Assembly (NCBI GenBank): GCA_963830385.1
Contig: CAWHMD010000008.1
Span: forward strand, 930,001 to 994,000
Length of the DNA stretch: 64,000 nt
Source of the DNA: Bog-532 sp963830385
GTDB taxonomy: Bacteria; Actinomycetota; Actinomycetes; Streptosporangiales; Streptosporangiaceae
Direction of reading: 5' to 3'
The notes beneath the pieces are model-generated. The model had not been told where the DNA came from. It did no database searches and was given only the letters and a program-made list of their open reading frames with translations. The translations under genes were made by a program, and so were the position numbers. Numbering within the stretch: the stretch's first letter is position 1; each line of letters starts with the position of its first letter. Below are positions 8,150 through 16,043 of the stretch, in pieces.

Positions 8150-9303
8150 GGGAATGAGCTTATAAGCCCGGCCACCTCGCGCTGCGCCGCCTGGTCGGCC
8201 AGCGAGGCCAGGCCCGCGTGGTACAGGCGCAGGTCGGTCGCGCCCGCGGCCAGCACCGCCTCGGCCTTGGCGGGCAGCCCGCCGGTGTCCGCGCCGAGGG
8301 CGGCGACCGCCGGCAGGGTGGCGATGACCCGCCGGCCAGGTGCGACGCCGTCCGCCCGGGCCGCCTGGACCGTGGCCGCCACCTGGGCCGCGGCCGGCTC
8401 GGCGGGGCCAGGACAGGCCAGGATGACGCCGTCCGGCCCGGCCGGCCCGAGCAGCGTGGCCAGCTCGAACCCGGGGTTCGAGCCCGCCTCGGCCGGGTCC
8501 GGGTGGGCGTGGACCAGGATCCCCTGGGCGGGCGCCGCCGCCCGCACCGCCGCCACCACGTACTCCAGGAAACCGGCCGCGGTGGCCGTGCGCACCGCCC
8601 GCAACGTCGCCGCCAGGCCGGCGGGGACGTCCGGCCCGCCGTCGAGAGCGGCCCGGACCGCGGCGGCGATGGCGCCGGGGTCGGCGCCGGCCACCCGCAT
8701 GGTGGCGGCGCAGTTGCCGCAGAAGCAGGCGTCCAGCAGCCGGGCGGCCGGGCCGGACGGGGTGCCACCGGTCTTGTCGTGCGCGCTGCCGTGGTCGTAG
8801 CCGTACCAGCCGCAGGCTTCCAGCTCCACGTCGGCCACAGCGTCCAGCGCCGCGATCTCGGTGGCCAGCGCGGCCGCGTACTCGGCCACCGCCGCCGACC
8901 CGGCGCACAGCGCCCACGGGTAGGGATCACCGAACGCGTTGTGCACCGCGCACTCCGGGTGGGCGGCGGCCAGGCGGCCGTTGTGGGTCACCACCACCCA
9001 GGCGTTGACCTGCAGGCCGGCCGCGCGCAGGGCCCCGGCGGCCCGTTCGAACGAGCCCGCCTCGGCCGGGCCGGGGCCGGCCGGGACCAGGTGCGCTCCC
9101 GCCCACCGGTCCGGGTCCCGCCGGTAGTAGACGGCCGCGTCCCGGGTCACGACCCGGTGCCCGGGGTGGAACGGGGTGACCGCCCGCACCGCGTGGTAGG
9201 CGGCGGCCAGCGACACCTCGGTGACTCCGAGCGCGGCGATCCGGTCGGCGGCGCCCGGGTCGCCGTCCACGTCCCACGGGTACAGGTAGGCGGCGACCGG
9301 CAC
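8146..9303 (-). CDS. Uncharacterised alanine-rich TIM-barrel-like protein with CFCxxC motif
   Basis: 385 residues with no signal peptide. Alternating hydrophobic strands and acidic or aromatic loop ends suggest a TIM-barrel, glycosidase-like fold: VNAWVVVTHNGRLAAAHPE near 99-117, the polar segment DVELEACGWYGYDHGSAHDK at 158-177, and a Cys cluster CFCGNC (Cys193, 195, 198). Glu160 and Glu162, with Asp170, are candidate catalytic acids. Similar proteins in other actinomycetes are, to my knowledge, annotated only as hypothetical. It is 3 bp from the aldehyde dehydrogenase stop and overlaps the PPOX gene, so a role in sugar or sugar-acid use is plausible (inference). Confidence 0.7.
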   Translation of the reverse strand: MPVAAYLYPWDVDGDPGAADRIAALGVTEVSLAAAYHAVRAVTPFHPGHRVVTRDAAVYYRRDPDRWAGAHLVPAGPGPAEAGSFERAAGALRAAGLQVNAWVVVTHNGRLAAAHPECAVHNAFGDPYPWALCAGSAAVAEYAAALATEIAALDAVADVELEACGWYGYDHGSAHDKTGGTPSGPAARLLDACFCGNCAATMRVAGADPGAIAAAVRAALDGGPDVPAGLAATLRAVRTATAAGFLEYVVAAVRAAAPAQGILVHAHPDPAEAGSNPGFELATLLGPAGPDGVILACPGPAEPAAAQVAATVQAARADGVAPGRRVIATLPAVAALGADTGGLPAKAEAVLAAGATDLRLYHAGLASLADQAAQREVAGLISSFP

Positions 9304-9306
9304 CGG

Positions 9307-10778
9307 TCAGCCCGCGGTCCCGGCCAGCGGGGCGGGCAGCAGCTCGGCGGGCAGGCCCTGGTAGGCCACCGGCACCAGCCACCGCCGGATCGCCGCCGCC
9401 CCGACCGACGTGGTGGCGGGCGCGGTGGTAGCCGGGTAGGGGCCGCCGTGGTGCTGGGCGGCGTTCACGGCCACCCCGGTGGGCCAGCCGTTCCACACGA
9501 TCCGGCCCACGGTCCGCTCGAACACCGCGATGACCTGCCGGGCGGTCGCCAGGTCACTCTGGTCGCCCGCGTCGCCGTGCACCGCCCCCACCAGGTTGCC
9601 CTCCAGCTGGGCGAGCACCGGGAGCAGTTCCTCGGCCGACGGGTAGGTGATCAGCAGCCCGGCCGGGCCGAACCGCTCCTTGGCCAGCACCTCGGTGTCG
9701 GCCGCGAACTCCTCCAGCGTGGTCGCGAACAGCCGCGGGGTGGCTCCCCAGGGCCCCTCGCCGGTCGTGCCGGCCGCCATCGCCGTCACCGCCGGGTGCG
9801 CCTCGATCTCGGCCAGGGCCGCCTCGTAGCCGGAGTAGATCCGCTCCGACAGCATCGGGGCGCCGCTGGACCCGCTGACCGCGTCGGCGATCGCGCCCCG
9901 CAGGCTCTCGTCCTGGGCCGGGACGAACAGCAGGCCCGGGTTCGTGCAGAACTGGCCGGCCCGAGCGTCAGCGAGCCCGCGTAGCCCGAGGCGATGTCGG
10001 CGCCGCGCTGAACGGCCGCGCCCGGCAGTACCACCACCGGGTTGACCGCGCCGAGCTCGCCGAAGAACGGGATCGGCACCGCCCGGTCGGCGGCGATCTT
10101 GGCCAGCGCCAGCCCGCCGGCGGTGGAGCCGGTGAACCCGGCCGCCGCGATGGTGGGGTGCCTGAGCAGCTGCAGCCCGGCCTCGACCCCGTGGACGAGC
10201 GCGAACACCCCGGGCGGCGCGCCCGCCGCCGCCAGCGCGTCCGCCGCGAGCTGGGCGGTCCGGGCGGAGGTGTTCGGGTGGCCCTCGTGCGCCTTCACCA
10301 CCACCGGGCAGCCGGCCGCCAGCGCCGACGCGGTGTCGCCGCCCAGGACCGAGAACGCGAACGGGAAGTTGGACGCGGCGAACACCGCGACCGGGCCGAC
10401 CGGGTGGCTGACCCGGCCGATCTCGGGGATGCCGCCGCCCGCCGGGCTCTCGGCGACGTCGTGGTAGCGGCCGTCGCGGAGCACGCCCGCGAACAGCCGG
10501 AGCTGGCCGGTGGTCCGGCCCACCTCGCCGGTCAGCCGGGTCTCCCCCAGCGCGGTCTCCTCGTCGGCCAGCGCGACCAGCTCGCTGGCGTGCTCGTCGA
10601 GGGCGTCGGCGACCGCCTCCAGGGCCCGGGCGCGGTCCTCGTCGGCCAGGGCCGCCCAGGCCGGCAGCGCCTCGGCCGCCGCCGCGACCGCCGCGTCCAC
10701 CTCCGCACTGGTCGTCTCGGCCACTGGATCCCCGGCCGGCTTGCCCGTCCGCGGGTTGAAACCCTGAATCATCAGCAC
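9307..10778 (-). pseudogene. Frameshifted NADP-type aldehyde dehydrogenase, alpha-ketoglutarate-semialdehyde dehydrogenase-like
   Basis: Two frames together cover a complete dehydrogenase of about 490 residues. The first runs from 10778 through ASNFPFAF, VVVKAHEGHP, GFTGSTAGG and ELGAVNPVVV to SLTLG; the second continues from there to 9307. At 9960-9962 the plus strand reads CCC where four Cs would restore LTLGAGQFCTNPGL. The catalytic Cys (codon 9946-9948) therefore lies just after the break and out of frame. The family oxidises 2,5-dioxopentanoate to 2-oxoglutarate, the last step of oxidative pentose degradation, which matches the two upstream dehydratases. The loss is either a sequencing error or an inactivating mutation. 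Confidence 0.85.
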
Positions 10779-10796
10779 CCCTTCGTTATCTTCACG

Positions 10797-12536
10797 TTAT
10801 CCGGCGTTGGGGTCGGCGTTGCGACCGGGCCGGGCCAGGAAGGCGAAGTCGCACCCCTCGTTGGCCTGAGTGATCTGCTCGGTGAAGAGCACGCCGTAAC
10901 CGCGCTCGAACTTCGGCTCCGGGGCCTGCCAGGCCGCCCGCCGCGCGGCCAGTTCCTCGTCAGAGACCTCCAGCCGCAGCTCCCGGGCGGCGGCGTCCAG
11001 CGTGACCAGGTCACCGGTGCGGACCAGGGCGAGCGGGCCGCCGACGAACGACTCCGGCGCCACGTGCAGCACGCACGCCCCGTAACTGGTGCCGCTCATC
11101 CGCGCGTCGGAGATCCGCACCATGTCCCTGACCCCCTGCTTGAGCAGGTAATCGGGGATCGGGAGCATCCCGTACTCGGGCATGCCGGGGCCGCCCTTGG
11201 GCCCGGCGTTGCGCAGCACCAGCACCGAGTCGGCGGTGACGTTCAGGGCCGGGTCGTTGATCTTTTTCTGCATCTCGCTGTAGCTGTCGAACACCACGGC
11301 CGGCCCGGTGTGCTTGAGCAGCCGGGGCTCGGCCGCGATGTGCTTGATGACCGCGCCGTCCGGGGCCAGGTTGCCGCGCAGCACCGCCACCCCGCCCTCG
11401 GCCGACAGCGCCTGCCCGGGTGAGCGGATGACGTCGTCGCGGTAGACCTCGGCCCCGGCGATCTGCTCGCCGAACGTCCCGCCGCTGGCGGTGGGCCGGT
11501 CCAGGTGCAGCGCGCCGGGCACGGTGGCCAGCTGGGCCAGCAGCGCCCGCAGCCCGCCCGCGTAGTAGAAGTCCTCCATCAGGTGGGCGCCGCTGGGCCG
11601 GATGTTGGCCAGCACCGGCACCCGCCGGGAGATCTCGTCGAAGTCGTCCAGGCTCAGCTCGACACCCGCCCGGCCCGCCATCGCGACCAGGTGGATCAGC
11701 GCGTTGGTGGAGCCGCCGAGGGCCAGCACGGTGGCGGCCGCGTCCTCGAACGCCTCCCGGTTGAGGATCTGAGACGGCCGCAGGTCGTCCCACACCATCT
11801 GCACGATCCGCCGCCCGGTGTCCACCGCGTTGCGGTAGTGGGCCGAGTCCACGGCCGGGATCGATGCGGCCCCGGGCATCGTCATCCCCAGCGCCTCGGC
11901 CGCCGAGGTCATGGTCGAGGCGGTGCCCATCGTCATGCAGTGCCCGGGCGACCGGGCGATCCCGGCCTCCAGGTCGGCGAGCTCACAGTCGCCGATCAGC
12001 CCGGCCCGGGCGTCGTCCCAGAACTTCCACTGGTCGGTGCCGCTGCCGACGGTCTGGCCGCGGTAGTTGCCGCTCAGCATCGGCCCGGCCGGCAGGTAGA
12101 TGGCGGGCAGGTCCGCGCTGGCCGCCCCCATCAGCAGCGCCGGGGTGGTCTTGTCGCAGCCGCCCATCAGCACCGCGCCGTCGGCCGGGTAGGAGCGCAG
12201 CAACTCCTCGGCGTCCATGGCCAGCAGGTTCCGGTACATCATCGGGGTCGGCTTCTGGAACGACTCCGACAGCGTGGCCACCGGGAACTCGACCGGGAAG
12301 CCGCCGGCCTCCAGCACCCCCCGTTTGACCTGCCCGGCCCGCTCCCGCAGGTGCATGTGACAGCCGTTCATCTCCGACCAGGTGTTGAGGATCGCGATGA
12401 TCGGCTTGCCCAGGTGCTCCTCGGGGGTGACGCCGAGCTGGCGCATCCGCGACCGGTGGCCGAAGGCCCGCAGGCCCGACGTCCGCTCGCTGCCGAACCA
12501 GTTGTGGCTCCGCAGTTGCTCGGGAGTCCTGGTCAC
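10797..12536 (-). CDS. IlvD/Edd-family sugar-acid dehydratase (L-arabonate/D-xylonate type)
   Basis: 579 residues, the family size. The three iron-sulfur cysteines are present: Cys59 (TWSEMNGC), Cys127 (LMGGCDKT) and Cys200 (SPGHCMTMGTAST). The start HNWFGSE and the ISDARMSGTSYG segment resemble pentonate dehydratases more than dihydroxy-acid dehydratase or 6-phosphogluconate dehydratase. It would dehydrate L-arabonate or D-xylonate to the 2-keto-3-deoxy acid. It overlaps the keto-deoxy-acid dehydratase gene by 4 bp (ATGA), so the two sequential steps are co-translated. The exact sugar acid (arabonate, xylonate, fuconate or galactonate) is not resolved. Confidence 0.9.
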   Translation of the reverse strand: MTRTPEQLRSHNWFGSERTSGLRAFGHRSRMRQLGVTPEEHLGKPIIAILNTWSEMNGCHMHLRERAGQVKRGVLEAGGFPVEFPVATLSESFQKPTPMMYRNLLAMDAEELLRSYPADGAVLMGGCDKTTPALLMGAASADLPAIYLPAGPMLSGNYRGQTVGSGTDQWKFWDDARAGLIGDCELADLEAGIARSPGHCMTMGTASTMTSAAEALGMTMPGAASIPAVDSAHYRNAVDTGRRIVQMVWDDLRPSQILNREAFEDAAATVLALGGSTNALIHLVAMAGRAGVELSLDDFDEISRRVPVLANIRPSGAHLMEDFYYAGGLRALLAQLATVPGALHLDRPTASGGTFGEQIAGAEVYRDDVIRSPGQALSAEGGVAVLRGNLAPDGAVIKHIAAEPRLLKHTGPAVVFDSYSEMQKKINDPALNVTADSVLVLRNAGPKGGPGMPEYGMLPIPDYLLKQGVRDMVRISDARMSGTSYGACVLHVAPESFVGGPLALVRTGDLVTLDAAARELRLEVSDEELAARRAAWQAPEPKFERGYGVLFTEQITQANEGCDFAFLARPGRNADPNAG

Positions 12537-13501
12537 GGCCGGACCTCCGCGGGCCCCTCGGCCGGGTCCAGGCTCCAGGACCGCAAGATCTCGGTCACCT
12601 TTTCCCTGGTTTCCTTGGGCAGCACCTGGCTGGGCGGGCGCACGTCCCGCCCGCAGAGGCCGAGCTGGGCCAGCGCCTCCTTGACCACGCTGACGTTGTC
12701 GGCCGAGCCGCCGGCCGCGCGCAGGTCCTCGAACGGGCGGATCAGCTCCCAGATGTCCATCGCCCCGCCGGCGTCACCACTCCGCAGCGCACCCAGCAGC
12801 GACAGCGACAGCGACGGGCTGACGTTGGCCAGCCCCGAGGTGAACCCGCGGGCACCGTAGGCCCAGTAACCGGGGGCGTAGGGCTCGGCCAGGCCCGCCA
12901 GCCAGGTGAACCGGTCCAGGCCGGCGTCGCGGGCCACCGCCCCGAACCGGGCCGCGTCCTTGACCCCGTACTTGACCCCGATGACGTTGGGGCTGCGGGT
13001 CCCCAGCTCGCCGATCTGCGCTCCGGTGACCTGCTCGCTGCGCACGTAGAGGACCACGCCGAGGTCGGGCACCGCGTCGGCGATGGCCTGGTGGTAGTCC
13101 ACCCAGCCGCCGGCCGCCTGGTAGGGGTGCACCGGCTGGTGAATCATGATCATCTGGGCGCCGGCGTCCTGGGCGTGCCGGGCCGCGTCGATGGCGCTGG
13201 CCGTGTCGTGGCCCACGCCCGCCAGCACGTCGGCGTGCGCGCCGAGCCCCTCCTCGCCGTGGGCGGCCCGCACCGCGCGCTCGGCCGCCTCGCGCGCCTC
13301 GGCCGGGGTGAGCGCGTAGAACTCACCGGTGTTGCCGTTCGCGGTCACCAGCGTGACCCCGGACTCCGTCACCCGCCGGATGAGGTCGGTGTAGGTGCCC
13401 CACTCGACGCTGCCGTCGGGCCGCATCGGCGTCACCGGGATCACCACCACCGTGGCCAGCGCGTCCTTCAGCCGCGCGATGCCGGCCTGGTCAAGTGCCA
13501 T
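12533..13501 (-). CDS. DHDPS-family dehydratase/aldolase (5-dehydro-4-deoxyglucarate or 2-keto-3-deoxypentonate dehydratase)
   Basis: 322 residues from the ATG at 13501, supported by a GGGAG site; a longer in-frame start at 13573 would add 24 unlike residues. Family motifs are ANGNTGEF (55-61), the conserved Tyr152 and the Schiff-base Lys177 in VIGVKYG. It most resembles KdgD-type decarboxylating dehydratases, which turn a 4-deoxy-5-keto-glucarate or 2-keto-3-deoxy-pentonate into alpha-ketoglutarate semialdehyde. As the first gene of the operon, it would feed the aldehyde dehydrogenase downstream. Confidence 0.88.
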   Translation of the reverse strand: MALDQAGIARLKDALATVVVIPVTPMRPDGSVEWGTYTDLIRRVTESGVTLVTANGNTGEFYALTPAEAREAAERAVRAAHGEEGLGAHADVLAGVGHDTASAIDAARHAQDAGAQMIMIHQPVHPYQAAGGWVDYHQAIADAVPDLGVVLYVRSEQVTGAQIGELGTRSPNVIGVKYGVKDAARFGAVARDAGLDRFTWLAGLAEPYAPGYWAYGARGFTSGLANVSPSLSLSLLGALRSGDAGGAMDIWELIRPFEDLRAAGGSADNVSVVKEALAQLGLCGRDVRPPSQVLPKETREKVTEILRSWSLDPAEGPAEVRP

Positions 13502-13533
13502 CGATACTCCCGAGGGATGGAAGTTCTGCTGCC

Positions 13534-13563
13534 GAACGCCTCGTGCCCGTCGGCACGGCGTTC
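13534..13563 (-). promoter_or_regulatory. Strong hairpin/palindrome upstream of the sugar-acid operon
   Basis: GAACGCC at 13534-13540 pairs with GGCGTTC at 13557-13563, and inside it GTGCC (13543-13547) pairs with GGCAC (13552-13556), leaving a 2-nt bulge and a 4-nt loop: 12 paired bases in all. It lies 33 bp before the operon start and 41 bp after the stop of the MFS gene on the same strand. It could be the MFS terminator, although no T-run follows, or an operator for the sugar-acid operon. Confidence 0.55.
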
Positions 13564-13603
13564 CCAGGCCCACCTTAGAGGCCGCCGCCGGACTCCTCGT
13601 TAC

Positions 13604-14905
13604 CTAGGCTCCCTCGTTGGTGACAACGTTTTCAGGGTTTTCCTGAGCCGTGGTACCGGACACTCCCCCGTCACCGGTCCAGCGGTAGCGGTAGAAGCCG
13701 GGCAGCGCCACCGCCAGGATCAGGGCGCCGGCCACTGTGGCCAGGCCGCCGGCCAGGGCGCTGATGACCGGGGTGGTCAGCGACCCGAGCGCGCCCGCCT
13801 CCAGGTTGCCAACCTGGGAACCGCCCGCGCCGACCACGTAGTCGGCCGCCATCACCCGGCCGCGCAGGGGGTCGGGAGTGACATCCTGGAGGATGGCGCC
13901 GCGGAACACCACCGTGAACATGTCGGCCGCGCCGGCCGCCGCCAGCATGGCCAGGGTCAGCCACAGCGACCGGGCCAGCGCGAACCCGGCGAACGCGCCG
14001 CCCCAGATCGTCACCGTGATCAGCATCGCCCGCCCGGGGCGGGCCAGGTGCCGCAGCGGACCGGACAGCACGGCGCTGACCAGGCCGCCGGCCCCGATCG
14101 CGGCGCCGAACAGGCCGAGCGTGCGCGGGCTGCCACCGAAGCGGGCGGCGTTGATGGCCGGGAACAGCGCGATCGGCAGCCCGAAGACGGTGGCGTTCAG
14201 GTCGGCCAGGAACGCGCCCGCCAGCGGCTGGCTCCGGTGGATGAACCGGGCCCCCTCGGCCGCCGCCCGCAGCCCCGGCCGGGCGACCTGTTCGGGCCGC
14301 ATGGGGGGCAGCCGGCTGATCCCGTACAGGGCGGCCAGGAAGCTGACCGCGTCGATCAGGTAACAGGCCCCCAGGCCGAGGTGCGGAGCGGCGGCGATGA
14401 CCCCGGCCAGGGCCGGGCCCAGCACCCCGGCGACCTGGAAGGTGAACCGGGTCAGGGCCAGCGCGGCGGTCCGCTGCCGGCCCGGCAGCAGCGCAGGCAC
14501 CAGCGCCGCCCGGGCCGGCCAGTCGATCGCGCCGACCGCCGACTGGAGCCCGGCCAGCAGGTACAGCAGCCACAAGATGCCCCGCCCGGCGAACGCCTGG
14601 GCGGCCAGGGCGGCCGACAGCAGGCTGAGCACGCTGCCGGTGACCAGCGTCAGCCGCCGCCGGTCGACCGCGTCGGTCAGCGAGCCGGCCAGCAGCCCCA
14701 CCGTCAGCAGCGGCACCACCTGGACCAGGCCCAGCGCCCCGACCGCGAACGAGGAATGGGTCAGCCGGAAGACCTGCAGGCTGAGCGCGAAGTAGGTCAG
14801 CGCGCCGCCGACCGACGACAGCGTGGTGCCCGCCCACAGCCGGCGGAACGCCAGCGACTGCCGCAGCGGCTCGATGTCGGCGAGCAGGCGGAACCGTCGG
14901 GGCAC
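13604..14905 (-). CDS. MFS transporter, EntS/macrolide-exporter-like 12-span family
   Basis: 433 residues with a GTG start and about 10-12 hydrophobic segments. The N-terminal SLAFRRLWAGTTLSSVGGA and the loop LAGSLTDAVDRRRLTLVTG are typical of the EntS-like (MFS_3) exporters. DPLRGRVMAADYVVGAGGSQ near 360-380 is a known conserved stretch. Such proteins export siderophores, drugs or metabolites by proton antiport. No biosynthetic genes are adjacent, so the substrate is unknown. The last 20 residues (TAQENPENVVTNEGA) are polar and cytoplasmic. Confidence 0.85.
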   Translation of the reverse strand: MPRRFRLLADIEPLRQSLAFRRLWAGTTLSSVGGALTYFALSLQVFRLTHSSFAVGALGLVQVVPLLTVGLLAGSLTDAVDRRRLTLVTGSVLSLLSAALAAQAFAGRGILWLLYLLAGLQSAVGAIDWPARAALVPALLPGRQRTAALALTRFTFQVAGVLGPALAGVIAAAPHLGLGACYLIDAVSFLAALYGISRLPPMRPEQVARPGLRAAAEGARFIHRSQPLAGAFLADLNATVFGLPIALFPAINAARFGGSPRTLGLFGAAIGAGGLVSAVLSGPLRHLARPGRAMLITVTIWGGAFAGFALARSLWLTLAMLAAAGAADMFTVVFRGAILQDVTPDPLRGRVMAADYVVGAGGSQVGNLEAGALGSLTTPVISALAGGLATVAGALILAVALPGFYRYRWTGDGGVSGTTAQENPENVVTNEGA

Positions 14906-14991
14906 AACGCAGCACTATCCCCCGCGCTGTGCCCGCGGGCAACCGGTTAACCAGCGGCGGCGTTAGCCTGGCAACAACCAGAAAACCGGGG

Positions 14992-16026
14992 TTAGTCGGC
15001 CTTCTTCTCTTGGTGGCCGCCGAAGCCGGAGCGCATGGCCGACAGCACCTGGCCGGTGAACTTGCCGTCACCGCGCGACTCGAACCGCTCGTACAGAGCG
15101 GAGGAGATCACCGGGGCGGGCACGCCGGTGTCGATGGCCGCCTCGACCGTCCAGCGGCCTTCACCGGAGTCCGACACCCGGCCGCTGTAGTCGCTCAGGT
15201 CGGGCGACTTGGCGAACGCGTCGGCGGTCAGGTCGACCAGCCAGGAACTGATCACCGAGCCGCGCCGCCACACCTCGGCCACGTCGGCGACGTTGATGTT
15301 GTACTTGTAGGCCCACGGGTCGCGCAGCGGGGTGGTCTCGGCGTCGATCTCGTCCATGTGCTCACCGATGTCGGCGTGCTGGATGATCGACAGGCCCTCG
15401 GCGATCGCGGCCATCATGCCGTACTCGATGCCGTTGTGGACCATCTTGACGAAGTGCCCGGCCCCGGGCGGCCCGCAGTGCAGGTAGCCCTGGTCGGCGG
15501 TGCTCTGGCTGTCGTTCAGGCTCGGGGTGGGCGGCACCATCCCCTTGCCGGGGGCGATCGACTTCCAGATCGGGTCGAGCCGTTCGACCGGCTCGTCGTC
15601 GCCGCCGATCATCAGGCAGTAGCCGCGGTCCAGGCCCCAGATGCCGCCGCTGGTGCCGCAGTCCACCCAGTTGATGCCCTCCGGCTTGAGTCCCTTGGAC
15701 CGGAGGATGTCGTCGCGGTAGTAGGAGTTGCCGCCGTCGATGATGGTGTCGCCGGCCGCGACCAGCGGCTTGAGCTGGTTCAGCGTCTGCTCGACGATCC
15801 CGGCCGGGATCATCAGCCAGATGTTGCGGGGCGTGTCCAGCATGTTCACGAACGTGGCCAGGTCGGTGGAGCCCTTGGCCCCCTCGCCCTCAAGCTCCTT
15901 CACCGCGTCGGCGCTGATGTCGTAGACCACGCAGTGGTGGCCGTCGCGCATCAGCCGTCGGACGAGGTTGGCGCCCATCCGGCCGAGCCCGACCATGCCC
16001 AGTTGCATTGGCTTGTCAGTTGCCAT
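14992..16026 (-). CDS. gnd: 6-phosphogluconate dehydrogenase, decarboxylating (short form)
   Basis: 344 residues from the ATG at 16026 with a GGGGAG site upstream. The N-terminal Rossmann motif is GLGRMGANLVRRL, the substrate-binding stretch is VDCGTSGGIWGLDRG, and the catalytic region GAGHFVKMVHNGIEYG contains the Lys and the His-Asn pair. The length fits the short, often NAD-preferring form rather than the 470-residue form. It oxidatively decarboxylates 6-phosphogluconate to ribulose 5-phosphate. It lies 17 bp after pgi on the same strand, so both enzymes of the glucose-6-phosphate branch are co-transcribed. Confidence 0.94.
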   Translation of the reverse strand: MATDKPMQLGMVGLGRMGANLVRRLMRDGHHCVVYDISADAVKELEGEGAKGSTDLATFVNMLDTPRNIWLMIPAGIVEQTLNQLKPLVAAGDTIIDGGNSYYRDDILRSKGLKPEGINWVDCGTSGGIWGLDRGYCLMIGGDDEPVERLDPIWKSIAPGKGMVPPTPSLNDSQSTADQGYLHCGPPGAGHFVKMVHNGIEYGMMAAIAEGLSIIQHADIGEHMDEIDAETTPLRDPWAYKYNINVADVAEVWRRGSVISSWLVDLTADAFAKSPDLSDYSGRVSDSGEGRWTVEAAIDTGVPAPVISSALYERFESRGDGKFTGQVLSAMRSGFGGHQEKKAD

Positions 16027-16043
16027 GGAAGTCAGCTCCCCTG

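Noticed and set aside
8470..8490. tRNA T-loop-like GGTTCGAGCCC
   Set aside because: It lies inside a coding region, with no matching acceptor or anticodon stems around it.
9940..9970. Programmed frameshift in the aldehyde dehydrogenase
   Set aside because: No slippery heptamer is present and the family is not known to use one; loss of a C in a C-run is simpler.
13091..14950. Plus-strand open frame of over 600 codons opposite the dehydratase and MFS genes
   Set aside because: Low-complexity Arg/Gly/Gln sequence with no family match, fully antisense to two convincing genes.
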